From: Chaetorhynchus papuensis
Taxonomy: Eukaryota > Chordata > Aves > Passeriformes > Rhipiduridae
Length of the DNA stretch: 64,000 nucleotides
Reading direction: 5' to 3'
NCBI GenBank assembly: GCA_013396525.1
Contig: VWYX01000212.1
Coordinates: forward strand, 310,001 to 374,000
Part shown: positions 1 to 13,334 of the stretch, piece after piece
How the letters are laid out: each line of letters opens with the position of its first letter
Position numbering within the stretch: the first letter of the stretch is position 1
Notes under the pieces: model-generated
Seen by the model: only the letters and a program-made list of their open reading frames with translations
What the model was told of the DNA's origin: nothing
Databases searched by the model: none
Program-made: the position numbers and the translations under genes

Positions 1-1380
1 TGAAAGCCATTCTGAGAATAAAGGAAAAAACATTTCGCCAAAGAACATCTCTTATTACATCCTTGGGTTTCCTTGAGAAATGTGTCTCTCATTCAAATAC
101 TGCTTATTTTCAGTTAGAGGCATTTTTATAATTTCAAGATACCCTGTTTCATGTAATTGTTTTTGTCCTTCAGCTTCAATTTTTAAAAATTACAACATCA
201 AAATAAAAGTTGTCACACTAGGTGACAGAAAATTTTCTTTAGAAGAAAATAACTTTTCTGAAATTTTGGGGGAAGTTTTATGTTGCTGTATAGATTTACC
301 TTTTGCCTTCAGTCTAGATTTTTCTTCTAAGATGAGTCCTGCATTTGGGCCACTATAAATTTAGAAGTATTGTATCAGCATTGCTTACTGTTGACTATTT
401 AAAATCTCTTGGTTTCACAGGAAACCTTTTGCAGATTTTGCATGTTTATTTATACATTAGTTGGCAATCTTGCTTTTTCAGGTATATAATTTCAGAAGTT
501 AGAAGAAGTTTAAAGTCCTTAGTTCAAAGTGAGCTTAGAGTGATTTGAGAAATATAAGAATAGTAGAGAAGAACAAATGGATGTAAAGCTTGTTTTTCCA
601 AATGGATATTTGTCCTCTCTGGAGTAACAATAAAAAAGACTCTTTGTTGCAGATACTCACTGGAAAATGGTCTAAGTACAGAACATAAAAATGCTGCTGC
701 TGCAATAGGGCCATCTTTCACATGAGGTTGCAGAACACAGGAGCAAGAACTAGCAGAGGAGTTTTACAGTATGTGAGCTTCATTCCATGTATGGATAACG
801 TGCTGACTAGGCTTAACTTTTGCCTTTGCAGGAGCTTCAGATATTTGAGCTTTAAATTAGAACCATGGGTACAAATGCTCAGGGCTCCTTTTCTCTATCC
901 AGCTCATTCCATCATAAGGTAAAAAAGGGGTCTTAAGTTCTTCTCCTTTAAATCTGCTAGTAATTACAAATTCAGTCTCTGGTTTTATTATAAAGTATGG
1001 TTCTTACTCCTTATTATACATGCCAAAGTTCTGAGCTGCTTGAGAGTTTTTTTTTTTCTTAACTCCTCTACTTCTCAAGGGGAGGAAGGATCAATCTTCC
1101 AGTATCTTACTGTAAGGGCTGTTTACTTTAAGGATACTCAATTGAGAATGCAGACCATTTTAGATATTTTTATGGATCTCTATCAGAACCTCAGCACTTG
1201 ATTATACAAAAAACAATTACATAAAGTGTGTGCTTTAAATATGCTACAAGGCTCTTTTTAATGTCTCCTATTATGTAGAGATTTAAAGAATGGGCATCAC
1301 ATCTCATTGGATTCTGAATTGTTGCCATTTTTGAAATACTGCCTCCCTAATATGACAGAGAGATAGGTTGGGGAAACAAA
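1..1380. other. AT-rich unique DNA, no gene seen
   Basis: No frame longer than about 90 codons, no recognisable repeat consensus and no RNA gene. Short frames at 80-358, 345-548 and 722-922 show no protein-like motif and I treat them as chance. It ends where the CTTT microsatellite begins. Confidence 0.6.
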
Positions 1381-1383
1381 TTC

Positions 1384-1478
<95 letters not shown>
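1381..1478. repeat. (CTTT)n microsatellite
   Basis: About 98 bases of uninterrupted CTTT units, directly followed by the N block. It is a perfect tetranucleotide array, so recent expansion and length polymorphism are likely. The true array is longer than shown because the assembly breaks inside or beside it. Confidence 0.97.
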
Positions 1479-1578
1479 NNNNNNNNNNNNNNNNNNNNNN
1501 NNNNNNNNNNNNNNNNNNNNNNNNNNNNNNNNNNNNNNNNNNNNNNNNNNNNNNNNNNNNNNNNNNNNNNNNNNNNNN
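1479..1578. other. Assembly gap (exactly 100 N)
   Basis: Exactly 100 consecutive N. This is the conventional placeholder for a gap of unknown size, so distances across it are not real. It lies between a CTTT array and a related 10-bp pyrimidine-rich array, so the missing sequence is probably more simple repeat. Confidence 0.95.
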
Positions 1579-1620
1579 TTCCTGCCTTTCCTGCCTTTCC
1601 TGCCTTTCCTGCCTTTCCTT
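1579..1620. repeat. 10-bp pyrimidine-rich tandem repeat (CTGCCTTTCC)n
   Basis: About four in-register units of a 10-bp motif built from CCTTT with a TGC interruption. It sits on the far side of the gap from the CTTT array and probably belongs to the same expanded simple-repeat locus. Confidence 0.9.
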
Positions 1621-4015
1621 CTATCCATCCAATTTTGTGTTGCACTCACTAAACTTTGAACATTATTGTTGATAATGACTTCCTTCTTTTTCAGAAAGAC
1701 CTGCTTTGATTTGAGGCTTCAGACCTTTCAATATGAAGATGACAAAAGTAAAGAAAAAGTTTTAGTCTCTGTTACATATCCTTAAAAAAATTACATTGCA
1801 ATACTAAAACACCTATTTCATGTGTTAATACCAATATGTGAAGCCAAGCGACAGGATCAGTTGGTGTTTACTGACAGCAGTATTTTCACATGATACTAAA
1901 AAAACCCAACCCAAACTATTGTCAGCAGTAGGATGTTTTCTACTTTTTGTCTTTGAAAATGGGTTTCTTTACTTTCTCTGTCATGATGCAGAATGGGTGC
2001 TTTTAAGAAGTCAGGAGTCATTCAAATTCACTCCCTGGAAAAAATCCCTGCAAAAATATTGTACTGCTTCATACTCATGCCTTTTAGTCTGCCTTTTACT
2101 TTGATGTGGAAAAATTACTGTGTTTTAAAAAAACAACTTGACCTGTAAGGCAACCCACCATTTTATGCAGAAGTGAAAAAGGCTTCCATTTCTCCCGGGT
2201 TTAATGTCTTGAAGCCAATAAATGAGACTCAAAACTAAATCAGCACTTGAAATAACATTTCTAACTGCAATTAGCAGTCGAGTTATGTAGGTGTTTCTGA
2301 TAGCTCCTTTTTTCAATACTATTGAAGCTGTTTATCTACTACCAATGGCAATGAACTGCCTTTTTTTTATGCTTGAAGGCAGAGAAGTGGGGCAGAAAAA
2401 GCATCCCTGTGTTTTATTTACCTTTATATTATTTAGGTCATTTTTAAGAGTTTCCTAATTATCTTTTCTGTTTTGCATCCTGCTCCATTTGTAGCACTTC
2501 TGATGAATTGTGCTCATAAGTTATGAAAGACAAATGGGTAACTTATCTTCCTAGCAGGACTTGTTATGTCTGTTTTTATTACAAGAATAAATACTGGGAA
2601 TCGCTGACCTTGTTGGTAATATTTGTTACTTTATGGAATGTTAATGACATGTTAATGACATGTTAATGCTTTGATTAGAAACAAAATACAAATTATTTTT
2701 TTCTGACTTTACATTATTTTATAAGGCAGTGTAACCAGGAAAAAATACAGTAACCGCATGCTACAGAAATGTCACGGCACTCCAATGTTACTTGCAATAT
2801 TTTCTCAACCTTTCTTCATATCTCTTAGTTATATATGACTTTAATTTGGAAAAACACAGGTGGTTTTCTTTGTATAAAGTATTTTTAACTGACACATCTA
2901 GTTTCAGATTTTTTTGTATTTGTGGTAACTCGAGCTTTGCAAGCATCTTCAATATGACTTACATAAACTTTTGCTCATATCTAATTAGTAAGTAGCAAGG
3001 GAAGAGAAAGATTACTTTAATATTCTGCTCACTTTTCTAGCTTAATTTTGTAATCAGAGACAAGGAATATCTTTTGTTTTCTGACTATAGGCAGGTCTGG
3101 GAATTATATTGCAGGGTTTCACTTTACTGTCCCTTAAATATATTCTCAAGTGGTTAGGCAATCGTGCTGAAGAACTATTGTACAATAAAATAACCACCTA
3201 TATGGAATTTTTGGGAATGATTAGTAGTGACCTTGTGCTGAATTACAGAGAGGCTAAAGAAAGGCCTTCTGAAAACAGTGAAAGAGCTCTCAATTCAGGT
3301 AGTGTTAAAAATGGTTCCAAGAAGCAGGAAATGGAATGTCAGAAAAATACAAATGAAACTTTCAGTAGTGGATAAACTCCTACAACCAGCCTACAATCTC
3401 ACTAAGCAGCTTTGAAACAGAGTAAACAGAGAAAGAGAGAACAGCCAAGCTGTAGAGAAAACCCCTCCTATAACAAAGGTCTGAGTAAAAGGTCTCTGCA
3501 TTTCATTCAACCTATACTTAAATGATGAGGGAAAAAGTAAATACATGAGCTCAGCAGGACATACATCTAAACTAATGTTCAACAATAGGGATCATAGTTT
3601 TTTTCTATGGGTTTGAGAGAAAGGAAACATTTCATGGCGTCTTCATCTATTTTGTAAGTTTAGTTGTGAAAATTATCTGCTCCTATCACATAATTGATTT
3701 CAAGTTAATAAATGTCCCACTCATTTATGTAAGATTAATAGTTAATGGTTCTGGACTGATACTGACACTGCAATTTTTATTGAGAAATGCTTATTAACTG
3801 CAATGTGTATTAAAAACAGAAGTTAAAGTATTATTCTATTATGGCAGAGGAACATTACTAGATGCTGTTGATTAATATAATTTCAAGAACGCAAAATAGG
3901 CATAAGCTGTTTAAAAAACATTTTTCATTCTCAAGCTTGTCAAAAAGAATTTCAAATGTAACAGTGAGAAATACCAACATGTATACTAATAAAAAATAGT
4001 ATTCAATGGAAGAGC
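1621..4015. other. AT-rich unique DNA, no gene seen
   Basis: Only short frames (for example 1838-2104, 2792-2995 and 3109-3375 on plus). The last one follows a TATAG and could mimic an exon start, but its product resembles nothing I recognise. At 2637-2668 an 11-bp ATGTTAATGAC-type unit is repeated about three times. Confidence 0.6.
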
Positions 4016-4781
4016 AAACTTGTAGGAAAACAAACTTTCAGTTATTTCAGGAATTAAGGAAAACTGTCCTCAGCAATAAAGAAGGTAAACAGAGCTGTCA
4101 GATCTTTAAGGATTGTTGTTTTAGAACTCAAGAACACTTGATTACTATGTGTAAGGAAGGCAGGAGACCAGCATGGCTAAGTAAGGACACCTTGGTCAAA
4201 TGGAGGTGTAAGAAGGAAATGCACAGGAAATGGAATCAGAGACGTGTTGTATGGGGAATACAGAGATGTTCCCTAGATGTGTAAAGATAAGACCAGGAAA
4301 GATAAGGCACAGTTGGAGTTCTGTTGGAGCTGAATTTGGGTATGTGAAAAATATCAAGAAAGACTTTTACAGGCATGTTGCCCAGAGAACGATGATTAAA
4401 GAAAAATGTACCCGCTCAGGTAAATAAGTCTGGAGAACTGGTAAAAACACATTAGTTACAGAAGGCTGAAGTACTTTTTTGCCACAGCATTCAATAATAA
4501 TCTCTCTTCTGACATTTTTCAAATTCCCAAACCCCAAGATAGGAATTTAAGGAATGAAGTCCTTCCCTTCATCCCAGGAGATTAGGACTGAGACCACCTG
4601 AGGAACCTGAACATACAGAAGTTCCTGGGATCTGACGACATGTATCACATGGTCCTGAGGGAGTTGGCTGACAGTTGTCAAGATTTTCTCCATGCTGTTT
4701 GAACAGTCATGGCAGTTGGGTCAGTCTCCTGTGACTGGAAAATGAGAAACATCACATCCATTATAAAAAAAAAAAAAAAAA
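4016..4781 (+). pseudogene. CR1 LINE ORF2 remnant (linker to start of RT)
   Basis: Broken ORF2 of a CR1 non-LTR retrotransposon, whose intact product would carry an endonuclease and a reverse transcriptase for target-primed integration. Visible pieces are the region between endonuclease and RT: residues like EGRRPAWLSKD followed by KKEMHRKWNQ (about 4162-4250), then KDFYRHV (about 4360-4380), and the RT entry segment near 4715-4770 (CDWKMRNIT, then a run of lysine codons). Frames change several times and stops intervene. It is truncated at both ends: no endonuclease catalytic motif upstream, and it stops at the A-run at 4764-4781 where an oppositely oriented CR1 begins. The KKEMHR form suggests a different CR1 subfamily from the copies at 25-30 kb (inference). 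Confidence 0.8.
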
Positions 4782-5055
4782 TTCACAGAATCACAGATCA
4801 TACTGAGTTGGAAAGGATTCACAAGGATCATCAGGTCCAACTTCTGGCCCTGCACAACACGATTCCCAGGAGTCACACAATGTGCCTAAGAACAAATACT
4901 TCTTCGGTTCTGTCAGGCTTGGTTCTCTGACCACTTCCCTGGGGATTCTGTTCCCAGTGCTTAACCCTCCTCTGGATAAGAACCTTTTTTTAATACCCAA
5001 CCTAAGCGTCCCCTGACACAACTTCAGGCCATGTCTGATACTTCTTTCACATTCC
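4782..5055 (-). mobile_element. CR1 LINE 3' end, minus strand
   Basis: Begins on plus with the reverse complement of the CR1 terminal octamers (TTCACAGAATCACAGATCAT), then the conserved GTTGGAAAGGATTCACAAGGATCATC segment in decayed form. Read on minus, 5020-4880 encodes remnants like HGLKLCQGTLRLGIKKRFL and then GNRIPREVV, the conserved CR1 ORF2 C-terminus. It is 5'-truncated near 5055. It lies in the A-run of the plus-oriented CR1 remnant to its left, so it probably inserted there. Confidence 0.88.
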
Positions 5056-8000
5056 TGTATACCTAGGATCTTCTGCTCCCCTTTGCAAACAGATTTTTTT
5101 TGTAGAGAAAAGGATAATAGAACCTGAAAATGTGTTGCGTGAACAGAAAAAATTGTATATGGGTACATATATAAGCATTTTGGGTTAGTGCATCCACTAC
5201 TGCAAATAATTCAAGTAAAACATATACAAACATAAAAAAGAAAGAAAATACTTGCAATAGTTTTATTTGTCAAAATACCTGCTCTTCTTTCACTGTTAAA
5301 ATATTTCAATGCTTATTGAACAGCTAGGAATTACAAAGGAAAAATGTAGAGCTTAGTGAAGAGTATAATTCGTTAAAATGAATTAACACTTTAGTCTAAC
5401 ATTTTATTGTAAAGATGAGTGATTTGCACCCAGTACATATTGAACTCCATGTTTTCCAGGGAGTAAAGGTATTCAGACAGTCTGAATTTAGATTATATTT
5501 TTCCCTGCCATTGAGCATCTTTCTTCCATCCACTGGAAGACTAGACAGTTGACTTAGAATCTAAATATGTTATAACTCCACAGAGTAAAGGATGATACAT
5601 CTGTGTAAACACCTTACTGTGGCTTTAAATATTACCTCAACACTCTCACCAATAGTCTTCAGTCTATGAGTAATGTGGACAATACAGTTTGCCTGTTTAT
5701 ATCTTGATGGTCTTGGTGTGGCAGTTTACAGTAGAAACATTAACATAGGAATGAATTCTTTGAAGCTGTGAAAATAAAAAGCATATTAAAAGATATGTGA
5801 AAAGTATGGAAGCACATAGACCAGTGTGTAAACTATAGGATGGATATACCTCCTCAGGACATTAGATGGAAGATTGATATAGACAAGGTAGTCTGGAAAT
5901 TTTCTTTAAAAAAAATACTAAAGGATAAAAATTTCAGGTGAAACTTGCTGCTGCAGCTTTCTCTTGTCTCTCATCACACAATTTTGGGTTGATAGGCTTG
6001 ACTTTATAATAAACAAGCTGCTTGAGTCAAAATTTTATCACCTTCTCTGCTGTGATCCTAATGCCTAATTCTTAAGGTTTATTATGATTCAACTAATTTG
6101 AAACAGAAACTGCAATTAAACAATAATAAAAAATACAGTGTTTTTAAACAACAACAAAAACCTGCCAAGTGGAAGCTTCTTAACCCTATGAATCTGTAAT
6201 TTTCTCCCTCTTCTGCTCCCAAAATCATAAATATTCTAATTCTTCAAAGGTCACTACTCTTAGTTACATAACAAATTTCTATCCATTTTCACAGAGACAT
6301 CATGTCAAACATATTTTTATTCTTTAAAAAGCATATGGTATTATTATACCATTTTTATACTGACTATGCATCTGAAGTCAGGACTTGCATTGAAAATTCC
6401 TCATTAGTTTTGTTTCCAGCTACTGAATATTTAATAAATAATATTGTATCAAAGTAAAGAAAAAAGCCCCTACCAACAGAGAAACAAATAATAAAATTTC
6501 AAATAATTTCAAATAATAAAAAGAACCAAGCTTTATGAAGTTTAGTACGAAACGTGATGAAAAGAGAAGAAAAAACCATTTCTGAGTGGTTTACTTGACC
6601 TGAAAGGTTGTTCTTTATTTTGTGTTTCAGTTTCAGATCAATGTGTTTCTTCTTGTATTTTGAGTGAATATATGTGAAATATGTGGAGTTCATTTTACTA
6701 GAGGTATGGAAGAGGCTGTTTTTAAATAACAGAATGCACAAAATCATTAAGAGTATTTATCATGCTATTACAATGCAGTACTTGAAGTAAAACACAAAAT
6801 ATTGCTCTTTTGCTTACATACGTGTCTTAACAACTTCCAGAAACATAAAAAGTGTGTGTTTGGCTCAAAGAATTTTACAATCTTACATAGAAAAGGCCTA
6901 ACTGTATGAAATACAGGTGTTAAAATACCCAAACTACAATAACTTTTGATGTTATAATAGTTATAAAAAAGATAGAATTTTACCAGTAACAGCAGTAACA
7001 GCTGCTCTAACAGCATCACAATTATCAGATAATTCCAGCTGAATTCTAATGCAAAAGAGTCAAACACACCAGTATTGAAAGGAGAGTCATAGAATCTGAA
7101 ATTTGTGATTGATCCATACTGTGTATCAAGGTCTTGCTTCCAACTCTACTGAATGCAGTTCTGAATTTAAATTTTATACTCTTTGGTTTTCTCTGGCAAA
7201 TAGAATATTGATATAATGAACTAAAGTCTTTATATGCATAAAACATAGCACTGATTTTAAGTGACTTTCTTAGAAGTCTGTTTTGGAACAAATTTTTCTA
7301 AGAAGATCTGATAAGGAGATTTTATTTAGGCACCTCAGGCTAAACAATTGACAATGCATGTATCAACATTAGTAATTTTCTGGAATTAATTCTATCTTTT
7401 TACCAATATACCCATTTTTTTGTTATGGCTTCCAAATTTTGCCTGACAATGCCAGTTCTATTTCCAAGCAGTTATCAGAAACCCTGTCACTAGTTCAGTG
7501 ACATAAAATGCAGACACTTTCTGTAAAAATGTGTTTACCATCCAGGATGAAATTCATCACCTTGCATTGGGCTCACAAAGTCTCTCTCTCACCCTGCTAA
7601 ACCACAAACTAAAGTTTTATATTGTGTATGTGTCCTTGTGGGGAGCCTGTGTGCTGAAATAAACTTCACCAGCGATGAACAACTAGGGACAGTATGGCCC
7701 AATAGCAATAACTGCTGCCTGTGGTACAAATGAGTACATGGAACAGCCCATGAACAAAACTGATTAACTCCTTCTACTTTAAATGCAGTTGTGCTCAGAA
7801 AATTGACTCTTAAAATATCAGTTTTGAATGGGTGACTAATGTTTTACATATTCAGTTTTTGAATATGTGTGTAACTCAAATACCCGCATCCTTCTTGTGA
7901 GACTTGAAGGACACTCAGGACACACTGGCTGGGTTTGTTCTTACAATTCCATAGATTCTTGTAGTCTCCAACACAGATAACAGAAGTTCTGCTAGGAAGC

Positions 8001-8423
8001 AGAGTTAGAAAATTTCCCTCATATTAATCTGACACGCAATTTGTCCAGGGGATCATAATTTCTGAGTACACTTGATCTTAATTTTGGAGAAGCAGGTAAT
8101 CTTTTACATATGGCAGACCTAGGCTATCTTGTTTCTGTAATTAGGGACTGAGATTTAGAACTGTCTGGAAATCCAGGTTATTTTTCTTCTTTTTTTGCTA
8201 CTGCTGTGGAGCTTTTTGTGGGACTAAATTTTCCTCACTCTCTCTCTTTAAGCCAGAAAAATTTAGCAAACTACTTGCCCTGCTGTGTTTTTCTCATCTC
8301 ATGGCTGTAAAAATCGACTGGGTTTTCTTGAGACACTGGTTCCTAAGATAATGAATGCTTTTGGAATGAATTTTTCACCATTTATTTTTAATTACATTTT
8401 TCTTATGTTCTTAAGACTAGCAT
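5056..8423. other. AT-rich unique DNA, no gene seen
   Basis: Long AT-rich stretch with no frame above about 100 codons and no repeat I can classify. An AATAAA at about 7656 with mild GC around it made me consider an old LTR, but I found no paired ends. Confidence 0.6.
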
Positions 8424-8530
8424 TTTATGATTTAGTGGTTTATGTGTTACAGTGGTAGTGCTAGATTGACAGTTGGACTTGATGATCTTAAAGGTCTCTT
8501 CCAACCCTGACAATTCTATGATTCTATGAT
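8424..8530 (+). mobile_element. CR1 LINE 3' terminal stub, plus strand
   Basis: Contains GGACTTGATGATCTTAAAGG, then TCTTCCAACCC, and ends with two copies of the CR1 terminal octamer (ATTCTATGATTCTATGAT) at about 8512-8530. Only the last 100 or so bases of the 3' UTR survive, a typical severely 5'-truncated insertion. Confidence 0.95.
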
Positions 8531-11500
8531 AAAAAACCCCATTTTTTTGTTGATCTCAATCTTTTGATGAATGTGCAAAAAGTAAAATAGTATGACTTTC
8601 ACCAAGACTTTTTCCTGATTCAGAGTGTGGCCTAGTTCATAGTGCAGTCTGTTGTTTGCTTGCTGCAGTTATTCAATAAGCCTAAATAAGGTTTTTAGGT
8701 CAAATATTTGTGAATACTTTTTCTTTAATCAGACTACAGTTAAAATTAGTAGCTCTGATTACTTAAACAGTGAGTTTTATACAGATAAACCTTATTTGAT
8801 CTCATTGATCAAACTGAGGTTTTTAAACATTCAGAGACAGCAGAGAACTACTGAAGTAAACTTAAAGGAAACCCATGAAATTTATTACACATTTCTTGGA
8901 AGACTGAAGAATTATTGATACAGATGTGGTTCTATTATATATATGTGCACTGATTGATTTCCAAAAGTTATTACTGAATATGCAACATATAAACAACCAA
9001 TTTTATTTGATTTGATCTTTGGGATCTTTGATGACATTTTATCAAAAGGAATGTTGTGTATTGGACATGCCAATATGTATCTGGATACCTGTGAAATGCT
9101 TTTTGTAGAAGTTGGGTTTGGCTCAACACTTTAAAAATCAAGTGAATAATAAAGCAAAAAACCCCCTACACGTGCCTTTAAAAGTATGTGAATATGCATT
9201 TTGTGCTTTTCCCAGCCTCATGTCTATGCTTGTGCAGAAAGTGCCCATACAGTGCACTCAGCCAAAGAGCTTCAGGGAATGTCAGTCTTACTTAAATACT
9301 TCATTGACTTTTCTTCACTAAACAGTTCTTCAAATGTAGAATCCTGCTAAGTCTTCCTTGCTATAGAATTATTTCTGGTTTAAATAATCTGTATGTATAC
9401 AGTAAAATCTTAATGAAGTAAAATCTTTCTCTATTCTTTTCACTTCTCTTCTATTTGATGTTGAAGAATTTCTGAAATAGTTTATATAATCAGTGTTCCT
9501 AAGTCGGTGCTTGGGGCTAAGGTCTGTCTGCACTAAGTGCATTCTAGGACAGATTCTAGTATATTTATCCATGAATTCCTAGATAATATATTTTAATGAC
9601 TAAATGATGATGATCTAATTTTATTAGCTGTTTCATCACAAGAAGCATTATTACAGAAAGTATTGTTTTGCCATGTTGTACAAAATAATCAGCTTCCTGG
9701 TTTTCTATAAATATGCTTTAATCTTATTTTACAGATAACAGTTTCAGGGAAAGTTTTAGAAAATCTTGATATATCAACTGTTGATTAGTTTTCTAACTCC
9801 ATACTACCTAAGAACAAGTGTTTTTAAGGCCTGACTACAACTGCTTGGTTATTTTGGACAAGATACTAGCCAGAACAGTGAAAATGTATTTCCCTATGGG
9901 TATTGCACTTCTTTCACTAGAAAGATAACCTGGATTCATTTTTTCATCATCTAAAGGGATTGATTTAATAGCTTATCACTCTTGCATTAAATTTGAGGTT
10001 TCCGTTCAGTTTGGTGAGGTGCACAATACTCAAATATTGCGTACTACCCCTCTTGTGCAAAAACGTTCACCTAACACATAGAACGGTAAGAGTCTGGCTA
10101 GGAGAGAGGGGACAGACATGAATACTTCCAGGATGACCCCAGTCACAGTTTCTTTCGGAACTTGGTTTTTGTAAATAATTTATATTTCACAATAACAACC
10201 ATTATACAAAGGATACTTCATCTTTTCTTAAAACTTATTCTTACTCAAAGTCTTTCTCTGTGTACTTGCTTTACTTACGAAGAAAAAACCCCTTTTGTTA
10301 GTTATTTTTCAAAGTTTTCAAAGAGAAATATGCTATCTTCAAGATTTTAGATTCGTACACATAACTGAATGAAGTCGTACACACTTAGGATTTCCATTCA
10401 ACTTACATCCCTCTCAGTGCTGAGAGCAAATTGAAACACATACATAATGCCCTTAAATCTGATAAGGAATTTATTACACTGTGTTGTAACAAAATTAGGG
10501 GAGAGGAGGAACTTCACTCATTGCAGCATTCTAAATTTTTAAACTTCCAAGATTTTTTTCATTACTTTCTCTACAATTCTTCTTTCCTCTTGCCAGGCTA
10601 TGTCTGTGTTAATATCTGTCTGTGACTAAAGCCAGCAAAAAGGGTATTCAGTGTTTGTACAATATTTTAGTCACAATACTGGGAAAATAGACTACGGAAT
10701 TTTGTATCATCTGTCAAAGCATTTATATATCAGATGACAAAAGGATAGACTAACCCTGGTGCTACAGAATGACGTAGTTTTTTAAAATAAGAATCCCTGA
10801 ACAAATAAAAAAATCTTCATCATTACACTGCAAAATTTCGTTATCATATTATTTTGTGATTTGGCTAGCACAGTTTAGATGTCTACCTTTGATTAGGTTC
10901 TTTGACATAGGTAAAGTGAATACCACTTTTTATTACATTTTTTAATCATACATATTTGCACCATCAGCTTCTCTTCTGCACAGGGAATCTCTACCTCCAG
11001 CATCCATTCTGGTGCCTCCCAAGGTAGAACAGGATTGTTAGGTAGTTGTGTGGTCTAATGTACCATTAAAAAAAAAATATTACTTGAATTCACGGAGTGA
11101 CTTTTCACAAAAATCTATGTCTTGGAACTTCTGCTAGCAAAAGACACATTTCAGGTATGCTTATTTTAATCTAACAGTCTGTCAGAAAAGCACATGGCAT
11201 TATACTTCAGAGCTGAGTTAACAGCTATTAGTATATAGCTGGTAGATAATTCAAGGGATAGTACACTATGGCTGCAGAATTTGTAAACTTTGAGAATTTG
11301 GCTGGGCTATTTTGATTGCAATTGGTATATTTAATAGTGGCATGCATTTAAGATGTGAAGCAATAAACTGCCATTTCTACATTGAAAATGTTTACTGTTT
11401 GTTGTACTAAAAATAAATATGAACTTATCAATCAAACTGCCTTCTTAAGACTGGTATTACTTGCTCTGAAAGTCAAATTGCTTTTCTTTAATATTGTTTT

Positions 11501-12568
11501 TACTGAAAATTGTGTTGTCATTATTTTAGTGGTTTGCAAAAAAGAAATTAAGAAATGAGTTAGCAGATGAAAAATTAACCTAGTTTGCCAGTTCATTTCT
11601 TTTGAATTTTGACTTTAATTTTGTGTCCTTTGTTTTCCCTAGAATTCTGGCCTAATTTTCAGAAGACTTGAATCATAAATCATTTTAACATAAAAAAACA
11701 AAAGATACATGGATGCCAAGATGCCTTCTACTCCCCAGCCTGTCCCAGCTATAAAACACCCTGCCTCAGTTTCCTCCACTATAAAGAGGCAGTGCTAAAC
11801 AAAAGTAATTGCACAGATAGAACCTTCCAACTGTGGTGAAAGATACAACATTAAGCTGGGCAAGAAACTTGGTAAGCCAACAAGATTCTGAAGAAAATGT
11901 AAACTTTTGAGTACTGAAATTCAGATTAATAGGATCAGCTATGGAGAATCTACACATAGAAAGGAGGCTAATTACTAAGGAGTGCAAGACTTATATGGAA
12001 AAGCTATGAAATCTTTTAGATTGTTACAAGGCATAGGTATATACTGAGATGTAATTTAAAAAGGATATAGTGCTTCAAACTCTTTACAAACATATTACAA
12101 GGCAAAACTGTGAGTGTCTTTTATAAGATTTGTTTTTTTTAATGTCTCTCAGTTTCTTCCATTCTCTACAATACTTGTTATGATGCACCCCTCCTAACAG
12201 AAAACATTATTAATTCTCACCTAAATTTGCCTCAAGCATGTAAAATTATTAGCAAATCTGCTCTGAAGTTTTATTGCCATCTGACTTTCACTCAGACATG
12301 GGAGGACAGTTTTGTAATGTAATTAAGAAATTCTACATGTATCCACTTAGATATATACATATTACGATGATTTTCTACCTAGTGTGGCAAGTCAGAGCTT
12401 AATTGTAATTACAACCCACTAAATATTACTTGCATATGTCCTAAACTAAGTTGCTGGTGGGAAACATTCTAAGTTACTGCAGAATTTTTTGCTGTTCTGA
12501 GACTATAAAGCTTGCTAAATGTAAAGCAGAAATCAGCACGTAACATGATTTCCTGTTTTCTTCAGTAA
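8531..12568. other. AT-rich unique DNA, no gene seen
   Basis: No supported coding region, RNA gene or transposon. Frames are short and low-complexity in composition. Confidence 0.6.
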
Positions 12569-12691
12569 CTACTTGTCTTGGTTTGAAACACAGGTGTCTT
12601 CCAAGGAAGATGGGAACCTCCCTTGGAACGGAAAAATATGACCCCTTTCCCTCCGAATTATAACTTTGAAATTAAGGGGCTTTCAGGCAAA

Positions 12692-12697
12692 GATATG
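12692..12697. repeat. Target-site duplication GATATG, left copy
   Basis: Six bases immediately before the nested LTR, identical to 13329-13334 immediately after it. A 6-bp duplication is typical of ERVK/class II integration. Confidence 0.88.
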
Positions 12698-13328
12698 TGT
12701 TGCTTTCTGTGCACGGCTTTGCAGTGCCAGAGTGCAATGCTGCAACCTTCCAAAAGCGTCTCCTTAGTGAAGCCACTCAGCAGGATCAACACACACTCAC
12801 ACCGGCGTGCATGCACAAATGCACTGATAGCTCCAGTAATGTGGGTTGATGGCAAGGAGGCAGGAAGGGTGCCCATATAGAATTCCATGGATGGAGGTTT
12901 ATTGCAGCCACACCGTGAAGGAGTCCAGCTACGAAGACAAAAGACAATGGAGGGTCCAGATTTAAGTACAGGAGTGGGGCGGGCATCAGGGACCAATGAT
13001 CTGAGGGCATGAGGGCGGTACACAGGTGGGACTAGGGTATAGGAGCCAATAGGGAAGCTCTGGGGGAGTGGTGAGGGGCAAGGGCCAATGGGGGTAACAG
13101 GGAGTGGAGAACTTTCTAGAGCATGGGACATAAAAAGTAACAAAGGGGAGGGGAGGCCAACGGGCCAACCAGGGAAGCAGGACTGGGGTATATTAACATA
13201 ACAGAACAATGCATTCTGGGGGAAGTCTCTTCTGTTCACCCTAACCTGGGGAGGATCTCTAATACCAGGGACTGTCTCACCAGCAGACTCTCTTTGTCCC
13301 TTGTATCATAGGCTCACTGGCCGCCACA
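12698..13328 (-). mobile_element. Nested solo LTR, ERVK-like, sense on minus
   Basis: 631 bp with TG...CA ends (TGTTGCTTTC...GCCGCCACA) and a perfect 6-bp GATATG duplication, inserted in the older LTR. On the minus strand the parts come in LTR order: CCAAT motifs near 13080 and 13045, a TATA-like TACTTAAAT at 12958-12970, and a polyadenylation signal AATAAA at 12898-12903 about 60 bases further on, then a U5-like tail to 12698. That order fixes the sense strand as minus. The long minus frame 12658-13239 crosses the LTR boundary and has no retroviral motif. No gag, pol or env is attached. Confidence 0.9.
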
Positions 13329-13334
13329 GATATG
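13329..13334. repeat. Target-site duplication GATATG, right copy
   Basis: Second copy of the 6-bp duplication produced by the nested LTR. The host LTR sequence resumes from here. Confidence 0.88.

Noticed and set aside
1304..1652. Lys/Glu/Arg-rich and Phe/Leu/Ser-rich frames on both strands across the N gap
   Set aside because: Translation of the CTTT repeat and N bases.
3060..3375. Possible exon following a TATAG at about 3090 with an 88-codon frame
   Set aside because: No recognised product, no donor or companion exon, and composition like the surrounding AT-rich DNA.
7470..7700. Possible old LTR around AATAAAC at about 7656
   Set aside because: Only a poly(A)-like signal and slightly higher GC; no TATA, no paired ends, no family recognition.
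12658..13239. 193-codon minus frame
   Set aside because: Crosses the boundary between the inner and outer LTR, so it cannot be an ancestral gene, and it carries no retroviral motif.
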